Below, piece after piece: positions 37,000 through 45,679 of a DNA stretch of 64,000 bases (positions within the stretch are counted from its first letter, which is position 1; each line of letters opens with the position of its first letter). The translations under genes were made by a program, and so were the position numbers. The DNA lies in contig CAZVJW010000004.1 of assembly GCA_964627535.1 (NCBI GenBank), positions 62,001 to 126,000 of the forward strand, written 5' to 3'. The notes beneath the pieces are model-generated. The model saw nothing but the letters and a program-made list of their open reading frames with translations, searched no databases and was not told the origin of the DNA. This DNA comes from UBA1447 sp964627535 (lineage in GTDB: Bacteria; Bacillota; Clostridia; Oscillospirales; Acutalibacteraceae).

Positions 37000-37993
37000 A
37001 GAACAGCTCAGCAAACTCGGAAATGGTAACATTTGCGATATAGTTTTTTAATTCGAACCTCTCAAGGGCATCAAGCAAGGCTTGGCGCTCGTGCGGGGTT
37101 CCTGCTATTTTTTGTTCGAGTTCGCTGATTTCCCGGCTTCCGAAGAAATCTCCGAAAATTTGTATTTTTATAATTTTACCTTCGTATACATCAAAGTTGA
37201 CTGTTACAAGGCCGCCGGTCAGCATGGCGGTGCTTTCCATCGAGTAGGAGGGTGCGCTGCCGATATTCCAGCTCCAGGTTCTGTATTTATCGTCAACAAG
37301 CTTTTTGATTTTAGCTTCATCCCCGGATGTCATCGAATAGGGGACGCAGCTTTCCGAACCGGTGAGAAACGCGGCAAGATCCTCTTTCAATTCCTCGACA
37401 CTCATGCTCCTTGTTAAATGTTCGCTGATGTTTGTTACCCTGCTTTTTACGGAACTGATGCCTTTTGCCGTCAGTTTGAGGGGATTCGGTTTTAACGCTT
37501 TTGCCAATACAGACAATACCACGGAAAACAGCAGCGTGCCATGCAGCATGACCCTGCCCTTGTAATTTGCCTGAGCGTTGCCGGAAATTTTCATGCCTTT
37601 TAGCAGGATGTCGTTTCTGCCCGAAAACTCGGCGTCCAGGCCGATGGAGCAAAGGTATTCCGTAATCGGTTTCAGAAAGACTTTGAAATCGGCAAGCCCG
37701 TCCGCGCCGTTTGTAATAAAGGTAAAATTCAGGTTGCCCAAATCATGGTAAACAGCGCCGCCTCCGGTAAGCCGGCGGATGACGGGGATTGAATTCTCGG
37801 CGACATAATCCATATCAAGCTCCGCATAGGCGTTTTGATTGCGTCCGATGATGATAGCAGGGGAGTTGCGCCAAAGCAGGATGTAGTTTTCCTGCCTGTG
37901 ATGAAAGAAATATTCCTCGCAAGCCAAATTGAATGCGGGGTCAGTAAAATCGTGCGCCAATATGTACACGGGTTCGGTTTTATTGAATAACAT
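36992..37993 (-). CDS. lplA: Lipoate-protein ligase
   Basis: 333-residue LplA-type ligase that attaches free lipoate to carrier domains. RRLTGGGAVYHDLGNLNFTF (about residue 75) and the catalytic-lysine region KISGNAQ (about residue 140) are intact, and the C-terminal accessory domain is present. ATG 37993 is preferred because GGAG lies six bases upstream; an ATG at 38005 starts four codons earlier. No lipoylated complex gene is nearby. Confidence 0.92.
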   Translation of the reverse strand: MLFNKTEPVYILAHDFTDPAFNLACEEYFFHHRQENYILLWRNSPAIIIGRNQNAYAELDMDYVAENSIPVIRRLTGGGAVYHDLGNLNFTFITNGADGLADFKVFLKPITEYLCSIGLDAEFSGRNDILLKGMKISGNAQANYKGRVMLHGTLLFSVVLSVLAKALKPNPLKLTAKGISSVKSRVTNISEHLTRSMSVEELKEDLAAFLTGSESCVPYSMTSGDEAKIKKLVDDKYRTWSWNIGSAPSYSMESTAMLTGGLVTVNFDVYEGKIIKIQIFGDFFGSREISELEQKIAGTPHERQALLDALERFELKNYIANVTISEFAELFFS

Positions 37994-38088
37994 CGTGAAC
38001 TCCATTCAAATTAAGTTGTCATCAGCATAGCATATAGAATAATCGAATGCAATATAAAGGGATGAAGTGCGGGCCCGGCTCACTTATA

Positions 38089-38117
38089 TTGACTAATGCA
38101 TGAAGGCTTGTTATAGT
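38089..38117 (+). promoter_or_regulatory. Promoter of the methyltransferase-like gene
   Basis: TTGACT (38089-38094), 17-base spacer, TATAGT (38112-38117), 58 bases before the start. Confidence 0.65.
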
Positions 38118-38175
38118 CTACTCAAATAGAAAACGTGCAGCTTATATAATAAATGAATTAACAGGAGCCGATTTG

Positions 38176-38964
38176 ATGAAACGGATACAACTTTTTGAGT
38201 TTACGGATATGCCGTGGTACCCCAATACCTTCCGGCAAATGCAAACCGATTATTTGCAGTTTGCCTCAACCTTGAGTTCCGGGCATACAAACATTGTTCC
38301 GCTGCTTATCAAAGCGATGAAAAAAGCGGAGACCGTGGAAATTGTCGACCTTTGTTCGGGCGGTTCGGGGCCGTGGCTTAATCTGAAGAAGCAGCTTTCC
38401 GACGCGGGTTATCCGGTATCGGTAAAACTGACGGATAAATTTCCGGCTCCGGATACAGTCGCCAAATTTCAAAATTCAGACTTAAGGTTTCTGCCCGATT
38501 CGGTTGATGCCACGCATATTCCGCCGGACTTGAAAGGGATGCGGACAATTTTTGAGGGTTTCCATCATTTCAATCCGGAACAAGCGAAGAATATTTTGCT
38601 GGATGCCGTAAATCAAAAGGCGGCAATAGGAGTTTTTGATGCAAGTATAAAAATGCCCGCCGGGCTTATGTTATTGCTGCTGTCGCCCATTATTACAATT
38701 TTAACCTATTTGTTCGCGACCCCTTTTATGAAACCGAGAAGGCTTTCCCGGTATATTTACACTTACATATTACCGCTTGTCCCTCTGGCCACCTGCTGGG
38801 ACGGTATTGTTTCCATGCTCAGGGTGTATTCACCCGCAGAAGCGAAAAAATTGACCGAGCAGATTCATGTTGACGGATATGCATGGGAGACAGGCATTGC
38901 ATCAACGGGAACACCGATATTCAACTTCACCTATATAATCGGCTATCCGGATATCAAACTGTAA
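38176..38964 (+). CDS. Methyltransferase-like membrane protein
   Basis: 262 residues from ATG 38176 (AGGAG eight bases before; a TTG three bases upstream is possible). VDLCSGGSGPW at about residue 59-69 is a SAM-binding motif I, and the next strand runs into VKLTDKFPAPD. After about residue 155, two hydrophobic stretches (LMLLLLSPIITILTYLF and a second near YTYILPLVPLA) suggest membrane association, which is unusual for a small methyltransferase. The substrate is unknown. A stand-alone gene with its own promoter. Confidence 0.65.
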   Translation: MKRIQLFEFTDMPWYPNTFRQMQTDYLQFASTLSSGHTNIVPLLIKAMKKAETVEIVDLCSGGSGPWLNLKKQLSDAGYPVSVKLTDKFPAPDTVAKFQNSDLRFLPDSVDATHIPPDLKGMRTIFEGFHHFNPEQAKNILLDAVNQKAAIGVFDASIKMPAGLMLLLLSPIITILTYLFATPFMKPRRLSRYIYTYILPLVPLATCWDGIVSMLRVYSPAEAKKLTEQIHVDGYAWETGIASTGTPIFNFTYIIGYPDIKL

Positions 38965-39041
38965 TCCGATAAATAGTGACTCTAAACAATTAATCAGCGT
39001 AAAACGAATGTCTGAAAACGGAGCATTTATCATAAAGACGA

Positions 39042-39079
39042 TAAAAAAACGGAGGCTGTCGAAAATGGCAGCCTCCGTT
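39042..39079 (-). terminator. Rho-independent terminator of the trpB gene
   Basis: On the minus strand the stem ACGGAGGCTG/CAGCCTCCGT (39078-39069 and 39058-39049) is followed by seven T. Strong intrinsic terminator. Confidence 0.92.
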
Positions 39080-39090
39080 AAGTACGACAA

Positions 39091-40467
39091 TCAGTCGACT
39101 TTCGGCAATTGCTTAAAACTCTTTTGAAGGTCTTCGTCAGTCGGGATGTAATCGGTCATGGTGCCGTTCAAATAAGAATCATAGGCCGACATATCGAAAT
39201 AACCTGTTCCCGTGAGGCCGAACAGAATGGTTTTCTCCTCGCCGGTTTCTTTGCACTTGAGCGCTTCTTCAACCGCGACATGAATTGCATGCGCGGATTC
39301 CGGAGCGGGAAGAAGACCTTCGCAACGGGCAAATTTGACAGCGGATTCAAATACCTTTGTTTGCTCAACAGCCCTTGCATCAAGGTAGCCATCGGCATGA
39401 AGCTTGCTTATAACCGCGGACATGCCATGGTAGCGTAAACCTCCGGCGTGGTTGGCGGAGGGCAGGAATTCGCAGCCTAAAGTGTACATTTTCATGAGCG
39501 GTGTCATTTTACCGGTGTCTCCGAAATCATAAGCATATTTGCCTCTGGTTAATGACGGACAGGATGCAGGTTCGACCGCTATGAACTGTGTATTGGACTT
39601 GCCTTCGATTTTATCTTTCATATACGGCGCGATAAGTCCGCCGAGATTGGAACCGCCGCCCGCGCAGCCAATAACAATATCGGGGTATTCGTCATACATA
39701 TCCATCGCAGCCTTTGCCTCAAGCCCTATGACAGACTGATGAAGAAGAACATGGCTGAGCACAGAGCCCAAAACATAGCGGGTATTCGGGGTGGTTACGG
39801 CTGTTTCAACGGCTTCCGAAATGGCGCAGCCCAAAGAACCGCCGGTGCCGGGAAACTTTTCAAGAATAGCGCGGCCGGCGTTTGTTGTGTCGCTTGGGCT
39901 GGGAATAATTTTTGCGCCGAATGTTTCAATAATATTTTTGCGGTAAGGCTTTTGCTCATAGCTGGTTCGCACCATGTAAACGGTCAAAGGCATATGATAA
40001 TACGCGCAGGCCATTGACAGCGCGGTTCCCCATTGGCCGGCGCCGGTTTCTGTTGTCAGCGAGGTGATTCCCTGCTCCATGGCATAATAGACCTGAGGAA
40101 TTGCCGAATTAAGCTTGTGGCTGCCGGAGGTGTTGTTGCCTTCAAATTTGTAGTAGATTTTTGCAGGGGTGCCAAGCTCTTTCTCTAAGCAGTAAGCCCT
40201 GATAAGAGGAGACGGACGGCACATTTTATAGAAATCAATAATACCCTGCGGAATATCGATGTAACGCGTGGTGGTGTCCATTTCCTGATGCGCGAGTTTC
40301 GTGCAAAAAATCGGATATAGTTCTTCCTCTTTCAACGGTTGCAGTGTTCCGGGGTGAAGAATAGGGTCCGGGAGCTCTTTCATATCGGCACGCAGGTTAT
40401 ACCATTGCTTTGGAATCTGGTCCTCTGGAAGGTTTATACGGTAGGGAACTTTTTTTTGATTTGACAT
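39091..40467 (-). CDS. trpB: TrpB2-type tryptophan synthase beta chain (PLP-dependent)
   Basis: 458-residue PLP enzyme of the TrpB2 branch, longer than the usual 400-residue TrpB. The PLP lysine is in GSHKLNSA (about residue 117), with the phosphate-binding GCAGGGSN near residue 240 and a C-terminal LTGTGYFD loop. It makes tryptophan from indole and serine. No trpA or other trp gene is adjacent, so it may salvage free indole. AAGGAGA lies ahead of ATG 40467. A T-box leader with a UGG-like specifier precedes it, so transcription should respond to uncharged tRNA-Trp. Confidence 0.93.
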   Translation of the reverse strand: MSNQKKVPYRINLPEDQIPKQWYNLRADMKELPDPILHPGTLQPLKEEELYPIFCTKLAHQEMDTTTRYIDIPQGIIDFYKMCRPSPLIRAYCLEKELGTPAKIYYKFEGNNTSGSHKLNSAIPQVYYAMEQGITSLTTETGAGQWGTALSMACAYYHMPLTVYMVRTSYEQKPYRKNIIETFGAKIIPSPSDTTNAGRAILEKFPGTGGSLGCAISEAVETAVTTPNTRYVLGSVLSHVLLHQSVIGLEAKAAMDMYDEYPDIVIGCAGGGSNLGGLIAPYMKDKIEGKSNTQFIAVEPASCPSLTRGKYAYDFGDTGKMTPLMKMYTLGCEFLPSANHAGGLRYHGMSAVISKLHADGYLDARAVEQTKVFESAVKFARCEGLLPAPESAHAIHVAVEEALKCKETGEEKTILFGLTGTGYFDMSAYDSYLNGTMTDYIPTDEDLQKSFKQLPKVD

Positions 40468-40520
40468 TTTAATTTCTCCTTTTATTATATGAATTTAAAT
40501 TTTTTATAAACACCGGTTTC

Positions 40521-40586
40521 TTAAATCAAATCTGTATCGCGCCATCGGAAAATAGCAATTTCGTAATTTTGTTTTAAGTATCTCAT
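40521..40586 (-). CDS. 21-residue small ORF between the T-box terminator and trpB
   Basis: On the minus strand a perfect AGGAGG lies seven bases before ATG 40586 and the frame runs 21 codons to TAA. The peptide starts MRYLKQNYEI and ends in RWRDTDLI, with a single Trp. It lies after the T-box antiterminator and before the trpB ribosome site, so it would be made only when the T-box allows read-through. It may be a leader peptide, a small protein, or a chance ORF with a strong ribosome site. Confidence 0.55.
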   Translation of the reverse strand: MRYLKQNYEIAIFRWRDTDLI

Positions 40587-40604
40587 CTTGAATCCTCCTA
40601 TAAA

Positions 40605-40905
40605 ATAAAAAAAGCCCCTGCCCCCAAATATAAGGGGCAAGAGACATCTCCTGCGGTACCACCCAAATTGATGAAATTACTTTGTAGAAAAAGCAATTTG
40701 CATCCACTCTTTACGCACACTGCTATGTGCGCTTCCTTTATAACGGGCGAAGCTCCCGTCAGAAACTACTCACACCGCTGACGCGCTGTTTTCGGTCTGC
40801 CCTCATAAGTCCATTCAATTCAACCCTGCCTGCCGCAATTCCACCGCCTGCGGTTCTCTTCAAAGTGGTTGCCGAATTTACTACTCTTAATCAACGGTTT
40901 AAATA
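40605..40905 (-). promoter_or_regulatory. T-box riboswitch, likely tRNA-Trp specific
   Basis: The minus strand carries the diagnostic T-box sequence GGGTGGTACCGC (40664-40653), a stem-rich leader of about 240 bases before it, and a terminator after it made from GCCCC/GGGGC stems followed by seven T (40638-40608). The candidate specifier codon is UGG at 40813-40811, in GAATGGAC, which fits control of tryptophan synthesis. Confidence 0.9.
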
Positions 40906-40913
40906 TTATTTTT

Positions 40914-40942
40914 ATACTAAACCAAAAAAATCGATCTGTCAA
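40914..40942 (-). promoter_or_regulatory. Promoter of the T-box/trpB transcript
   Basis: On the minus strand TTGACA (40942-40937), 17-base spacer, TAGTAT (40919-40914), just ahead of the T-box leader. Confidence 0.7.
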
Positions 40943-41150
40943 GCATTTTTTAAAAAAATTAAAAATTTTCCAGGCATGAAAGCTGATATCCGTAGGTTCT
41001 GTATAGGCCCGAATATCCCGAATTAAAATAATTGACGACAACCCTTGTAATTTAAAATATATATCGGTATAATATTTTTTAATGATAACGGTATGGCAAA
41101 TTCCCGGAGCATTTTTTTGCCTGCCCGAAGATTTCGAAAGGGAACCTTTC

Positions 41151-41876
41151 ATGTTAGGTAAATATGTTCGGATAAATGTTACAAACCCTGTTCACTCCGT
41201 TAACAAGCAAAACGGTTTTGAGTATTTGCTGAATTTCGGGGTGGTCGAGGGCGTTAAACGGTTCGAAACGCCGGTAGCAGGCGCATATATAATGGGCATA
41301 AACCATCCGGTAAGGAACTTTGACGGCAGAGTTATCGGTGTTATCCGCCGGGATAATTCGGAAGCGGCTTTGCTTGTTGTTGCGCCTAAAAGTATAGATT
41401 TTATCGATAACCAGATCCGGGAGGCAATTGCTTTTGCCGAGGGCGGGAATGACTATACGCTGGACTGCCTTTACGAAAGGTCCTGCGGGGCGATCGTTTA
41501 CAGAGAGATAAACAGCGAGACAAGGTTTTTACTTATAAAAAACAAGCGCAGCGCGCATTGGGGTTTTCCCAAGGGACATATGGAAAAAGGGGAAACACCG
41601 CCTCAAACCGCTATACGAGAGGTGCTTGAGGAAACCGGACTTCATATAGAAATTGTTCCCGAGTTTGAATCGAAATCCGCATATACAATTCAAAACAAGG
41701 TTGAAAAGAATGTCACAATTTATTTAGCCAGGACGACGGAAACGAAAACAATAATTCAGCGCGAAGAGATAGAGGATTATATTTGGCTGCATTACGATAA
41801 GGCGATGGAAACACTCCGTTTCGACAACGACCGGGCAATCCTTGAGAAGGCAAATGAATTTCTATTAGGGAAATAA
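41151..41876 (+). CDS. Inorganic-pyrophosphatase-like/NUDIX fusion hydrolase
   Basis: 241 residues from ATG 41151, with AAAGGGAA at the right distance. Residues 1-95 (MLGKYVRINVTNP through the NHPVRNFDG loop) resemble the beta-rich inorganic-pyrophosphatase-like domain found in Clostridia, and residues 105-241 are a NUDIX domain. The NUDIX box GHMEKGETPPQTAIREVLEE then TGL is complete with its catalytic glutamates. It resembles the bis(5'-nucleosyl)-tetraphosphatase or diadenosine polyphosphate group. The exact substrate is inferred only. Confidence 0.9.
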   Translation: MLGKYVRINVTNPVHSVNKQNGFEYLLNFGVVEGVKRFETPVAGAYIMGINHPVRNFDGRVIGVIRRDNSEAALLVVAPKSIDFIDNQIREAIAFAEGGNDYTLDCLYERSCGAIVYREINSETRFLLIKNKRSAHWGFPKGHMEKGETPPQTAIREVLEETGLHIEIVPEFESKSAYTIQNKVEKNVTIYLARTTETKTIIQREEIEDYIWLHYDKAMETLRFDNDRAILEKANEFLLGK

Positions 41877-41903
41877 TATATTACAAGTGAGGGTATTAAT
41901 GCT

Positions 41904-42407
41904 ATGGCGGAATCAATCGCTCAATATTTTGTGGAGCACTTCAACGGTAAAATCCCGAAAGAACTGATCATATTCCTTATTTCCCTGATGCCGGTTTTGG
42001 AACTCAGGGGCGGTATGATTGCGGCCAAATTGCTGGATGTTAATTTTATTTCCGCCATCACAATTTGTTATATAGGCAATATCTTACCTATACCGTTCAT
42101 TTTGCTGTTTATCCGGAAGATATTCGATTTCTTAAGAAATAAAAAAGGCTTTTCAAAATTAATAAAAAAGCTTGAGTCAAGTTCGCTGGAAAAAAGTGAA
42201 AAAGTAAAACGCTGGCGTGATCTGGGCCTTGTTTTGTTTGTTGCCATTCCACTTCCGGGGACCGGCGGGTGGACCGGCGCTTTAATAGCGGCAATCTTGG
42301 AAATGCCGATTAAAAAATCCTTCCCGCTTGTCGCTTTAGGCGTTGCTATAGCCGGTGTGATCATGTCAGTCGCGGCGTACGCAATTCCCGGCATGTTTGG
42401 ATTTTAA
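41904..42407 (+). CDS. Small multidrug export family (COG2426) membrane protein
   Basis: 167 residues, three or four membrane segments. MPVLELRGGMIAAKL near residue 30 and IPLPGTGGWTGALIA near residue 115 are the two signature loops of the PF06695-type putative small multidrug export proteins. The name comes from the family and transport has not been shown. It follows the NUDIX gene by 27 bases and is likely co-transcribed with it. Confidence 0.85.
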   Translation: MAESIAQYFVEHFNGKIPKELIIFLISLMPVLELRGGMIAAKLLDVNFISAITICYIGNILPIPFILLFIRKIFDFLRNKKGFSKLIKKLESSSLEKSEKVKRWRDLGLVLFVAIPLPGTGGWTGALIAAILEMPIKKSFPLVALGVAIAGVIMSVAAYAIPGMFGF

Positions 42408-42416
42408 AGCAAAATA

Positions 42417-43187
42417 TTAGTTCGTGATACCAAACAACTCTCTTGCGTTATTTGCGGTCAGGTCAAGCAAAGCCTGTGCGGACATTCCTCTTTCTTCCGC
42501 TATTTTTTCGGCAGTGAAGGGAATCATTGCGGAGGTGCAGCGGTTTCCTCTGAAAGGAACAGGGGCCATATAAGGACAGTCGGTTTCAATCAGCAACCGC
42601 CCGGACGGCACGAAGTGTGCTGTTTCGAGCGGTTTTCTTGCGTTTTTAAAGGTAACTGCTCCGCCAAGTCCGATATACATGCCGAGCTTGATTACTTCGC
42701 TTGCCATCTCAGCACTTCCGGAAAAACAATGGAGTACACCCCTGGGTTTGTATTTTTTCAGCAAAATCAAAGTATCTTCGTGCGCTTCTCTGTCATGTAC
42801 AATAACAGGTAAATCAAGTTCAACGGCAATGGACAACTGAGCCTCAAAAACCTGCTTTTGAATATTCATCGGTGAAAAATCATAATGGTAGTCAAGCCCT
42901 ATTTCACCGACCGCGACGCATTTATTGCGTGTAAAAAAACGCATGAATTCTTCGTCGATTTCCGCTGCAGCCGAAACACCGGCACTATGCGGATGGACTC
43001 CGCATGCCGCAAAAACAAAACCGAACCGCTCAGCGAGTTCAATGCTGCTTTGGCTGCTGCTTTTGTCACTCGCGCAGTTTATGACACCGCAGATTCCCTG
43101 CGAAGGCAAAGCCGAAAGAATATCGAAACGATCCTCGTTAAAGGCTTCATCGTCATAGTGGGCATGGCTGTCAAATATGTTTTCCAT
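42417..43187 (-). CDS. tatD: TatD family DNase
   Basis: 256-residue TIM-barrel metal-dependent hydrolase. DSHAHYDD at the N terminus, GEIGLDYH (about residue 95), the VHDREAH loop, LHCFSGS and ETDCPYMAPVP are the conserved family motifs. Its ATG is one base after the metG stop, so it is translated in an operon with metG, a frequent arrangement. Confidence 0.95.
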   Translation of the reverse strand: MENIFDSHAHYDDEAFNEDRFDILSALPSQGICGVINCASDKSSSQSSIELAERFGFVFAACGVHPHSAGVSAAAEIDEEFMRFFTRNKCVAVGEIGLDYHYDFSPMNIQKQVFEAQLSIAVELDLPVIVHDREAHEDTLILLKKYKPRGVLHCFSGSAEMASEVIKLGMYIGLGGAVTFKNARKPLETAHFVPSGRLLIETDCPYMAPVPFRGNRCTSAMIPFTAEKIAEERGMSAQALLDLTANNARELFGITN

Positions 43188-43188
43188 G

Positions 43189-45123
43189 TTATCTCAGTTT
43201 CGCGCCGACAGGCATCTCGTCAATAAAAACAACTTTAACATCGTTTTCGCCGCAGTCAGCCGCCAGGATCATCCCCTGGCTTTCAATACCGCACAGAACG
43301 GCGGGTTTCAGGTTTGCCACGAGTACAATTTTTTTACCAACCAATTCCCCGGGTTTATACCATGCGGCAATGCCGGAGGCAACCGCGCGGGGAACACCGC
43401 TGCCGTCATCCAGTGTCAGGCGAAGCAGTTTGCTTGTTCTTTTAACCGGCTCGCAGGCAGTTATCAGCGCCACTTTCAGCTCAACCTTGGCAAAGTCCTC
43501 AATGCCGATGAGCGCAAGCCCGGCGGGAACCGGTGCGTCAGCAGGCAGCTGCGTTCTGTTCTGCGCGGCAAGAATTTCAAGCTCTTTATTCAGGTCGATT
43601 CTCGGGAAGATGATGCCTCCCTTTTTCACTTTAAAACCGGAAGGCAACAGACCCCATGTGTCCGCGTTTTCCCAATTCGCGATTTCTTCGCCAAAGCCTA
43701 TTTGCTCCCGGATTTTTGGCGCGGTAGTGGGCATGAAAGGCGTCAGAAGGATAGAGATAATCCTAATGCTCTCGCAAAGGCTATACATAACACCAGCAAG
43801 AACCGGTAAATCATCCGCATTTTTCGCGAGCTGCCACGGTGCGGTTTCATCTATGTATTTGTTAGTGCGCGAAATAAGCTTCCAAAGCTCTGTCAGCGCG
43901 TTTGAATACTGAAGATTGTCAAGGTATGCCTCTACTGTATTTTTTGTGGAAAGGCATAACTCGATGAGCCCGGCGTCAAATTCGCCGCTTGTCCTTTCAT
44001 CGGGCACAACGCCGTCAAAATACTTTTCAACCATTGCGACCGTGCGCGAAACCAGGTTGCCTAAATCGTTGGCAAGGTCCGCGTTTATGCGGTTTATCAA
44101 TGCTTCGTTTGAGAAAACACCGTCGGAACCGAAGGGGATTTCCCGAAGAAGGAAATACCTGATTGCGTCGACTCCATAACGTTCGCAAAGAACAACGGGA
44201 TCGACAACATTGCCCTTGGATTTGCTCATTTTTCCGCCTTCAAGCAGAAGCCAGCCGTGTCCGTAAATCTTCTCCGGCAAGAGCTCGCCTAAAGACATCA
44301 GCATGGCAGGCCAAATGATTGTATGAAAGCGGACGATTTCCTTGCCCACAAGCTGAACATTCGCAGGCCAGAATTTTTTATATAAGCTGTCATCCTCCGA
44401 GCCGTAGCCCAGGGCGGTAATATAATTCGACAACGCGTCAACCCAGACGTATACGACATGGTCCTTGTTGAAGGGCACCGGAATGCCCCATTTGAAGGTA
44501 GTCCTTGAAACACACAAATCCTCAAGGCCGGGCTTTATGAAGTTGTTTATCATTTCGTTCAATCTGCTTGACGGTTCAATAAAATCGGGATGGGAATCAT
44601 AGTATTTCAGCAGGCGGTCCGAATAGGCGGAGAGGCGAAAAAAATAAGCATCTTCCTGAGCGCTGGCGACCTCGGCGCCGCAGTCCGGGCATTTGCCTGC
44701 AGCAACCTGCGTTTCCGTCCAGAAAGCCTCGCAGGGTTTGCAATACATTCCCTCGTACTTGCCCATGTAAATATCGCCTTTATCATACATTTTTGTGAAA
44801 ATATTTTGAACAGCAGCCTCATGGGCAGCATCTGTCGTTCTGATGAATTTATCGTTGCTTATGTTCATCAGGCTCCAAAGGTCTTTAATGCCGGCAACGA
44901 TATTGTCGACATAATCCTTTGGGGTAATGCCGGCTTCATTCGCTTTGTCCTCGATTTTTTGCCCATGTTCGTCTGTGCCGGTCAGAAACATGACATCATA
45001 ACCCTGCATTCGCTTATATCTTGCCATGGCGTCGGCGGCTACGGTCGTGTAGCTGTGGCCTATATGCAGTTTACCCGAGGGGTAATAAATGGGGGTCGTG
45101 ATATAAAAGGTTTTTTTATTCAT
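43189..45123 (-). CDS. metG: Methionyl-tRNA synthetase
   Basis: 644-residue class I synthetase with C-terminal tRNA-binding domain. SGKLHIGHSYT is the HIGH motif and GGKMSKSKGNV the KMSKS motif (about residue 300). The zinc ligands are in CKPCEAFW and CPDCGAE (about residues 127-150). The final 100 residues carry the EMAP II-like tRNA-binding domain (FAKVELKVALI). AAAGGCA lies about nine bases before ATG 45123. No T-box or S-box was seen upstream. Confidence 0.97.
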   Translation of the reverse strand: MNKKTFYITTPIYYPSGKLHIGHSYTTVAADAMARYKRMQGYDVMFLTGTDEHGQKIEDKANEAGITPKDYVDNIVAGIKDLWSLMNISNDKFIRTTDAAHEAAVQNIFTKMYDKGDIYMGKYEGMYCKPCEAFWTETQVAAGKCPDCGAEVASAQEDAYFFRLSAYSDRLLKYYDSHPDFIEPSSRLNEMINNFIKPGLEDLCVSRTTFKWGIPVPFNKDHVVYVWVDALSNYITALGYGSEDDSLYKKFWPANVQLVGKEIVRFHTIIWPAMLMSLGELLPEKIYGHGWLLLEGGKMSKSKGNVVDPVVLCERYGVDAIRYFLLREIPFGSDGVFSNEALINRINADLANDLGNLVSRTVAMVEKYFDGVVPDERTSGEFDAGLIELCLSTKNTVEAYLDNLQYSNALTELWKLISRTNKYIDETAPWQLAKNADDLPVLAGVMYSLCESIRIISILLTPFMPTTAPKIREQIGFGEEIANWENADTWGLLPSGFKVKKGGIIFPRIDLNKELEILAAQNRTQLPADAPVPAGLALIGIEDFAKVELKVALITACEPVKRTSKLLRLTLDDGSGVPRAVASGIAAWYKPGELVGKKIVLVANLKPAVLCGIESQGMILAADCGENDVKVVFIDEMPVGAKLR

Positions 45124-45218
45124 TTTTAATTGCCTTTCTTAACAGAATATTTATAAAATATTTTCAACAGATAAATAAAAGCGGATGGACTTTGTTCGCT
45201 TGTATTAATTAATAAAAC

Positions 45219-45247
45219 AACACCGGAATCTAAAAGTAACCGGTGTT
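45219..45247 (+). terminator. Hairpin in the metG-surface protein interval
   Basis: AACACCGG (45219-45226) pairs with CCGGTGTT (45240-45247). The T-run is lacking, and it abuts family B copy 2. It may be part of a larger repeat or a weak terminator. Confidence 0.4.
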
Positions 45248-45348
45248 ATACTAATTACTCATAAAAACCTAACTAAAAAATCCGCATAAACCTCATAAAT
45301 CAAAGCTTTTGCTTGATTTTTTGAGGTTTTTTAATCGTGAATTAGTAT
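45248..45348 (+). mobile_element. Family B repeat, copy 2 (101 bp)
   Basis: Same ends as copies at 12166 and 51571: starts ATACTAATTACTC and ends CGTGAATTAGTAT. It lacks the nested insert. A promoter-like TTGAGG (45321-45326), 16-base spacer, TAGTAT (45343-45348) closes it and points right. Confidence 0.85.
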
Positions 45349-45576
45349 TAAATGATTGCATCACCCACAAAAAAACTTCAAATCAATCCCCTGTACAGCT
45401 GAAATTACTGAATTAAAAGCACCTTTATTAAGCCGTGCAAAGATGTTTGCAAAATTTATTATACCATTGTTTTAGCTTATTTCAAGATAAATATATAACC
45501 GTCTCGAAATGTTTGTTTGGTATATCGAGAAATTAAAATTTCTTTAATATTTTATGAACAAATATTTGGAAATTAT
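45349..45576. other. Intergenic stretch without recognised feature
   Basis: About 230 A/T-rich bases between family B copy 2 and the promoter of the giant surface protein. No ORF with a ribosome site, RNA gene or clear repeat was seen. The metG promoter on the minus strand must lie upstream of 45123 but could not be picked out. Confidence 0.5.
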
Positions 45577-45605
45577 TTGACATGCGGATTTCTTTGTGTT
45601 ATTTT
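45577..45605 (+). promoter_or_regulatory. Promoter of the 1,924-residue surface protein
   Basis: TTGACA (45577-45582), 17-base spacer, TATTTT (45600-45605), 75 bases before the start. Confidence 0.6.
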
Positions 45606-45679
45606 ATATGTGTATTATTGTAAAAATTATACATAATTTTGCCGAGTTCTAATATTAATAAGTAGATGGAGGTTGTTTT

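Noticed and set aside
44590..45129. 179-codon plus-strand ORF opposite metG
   Set aside because: Antisense shadow of a well-supported synthetase gene.
45124..45679. T-box or S-box leader for metG
   Set aside because: No TGGTACCGCGG-like sequence or SAM-riboswitch pattern was seen on the minus strand before metG.
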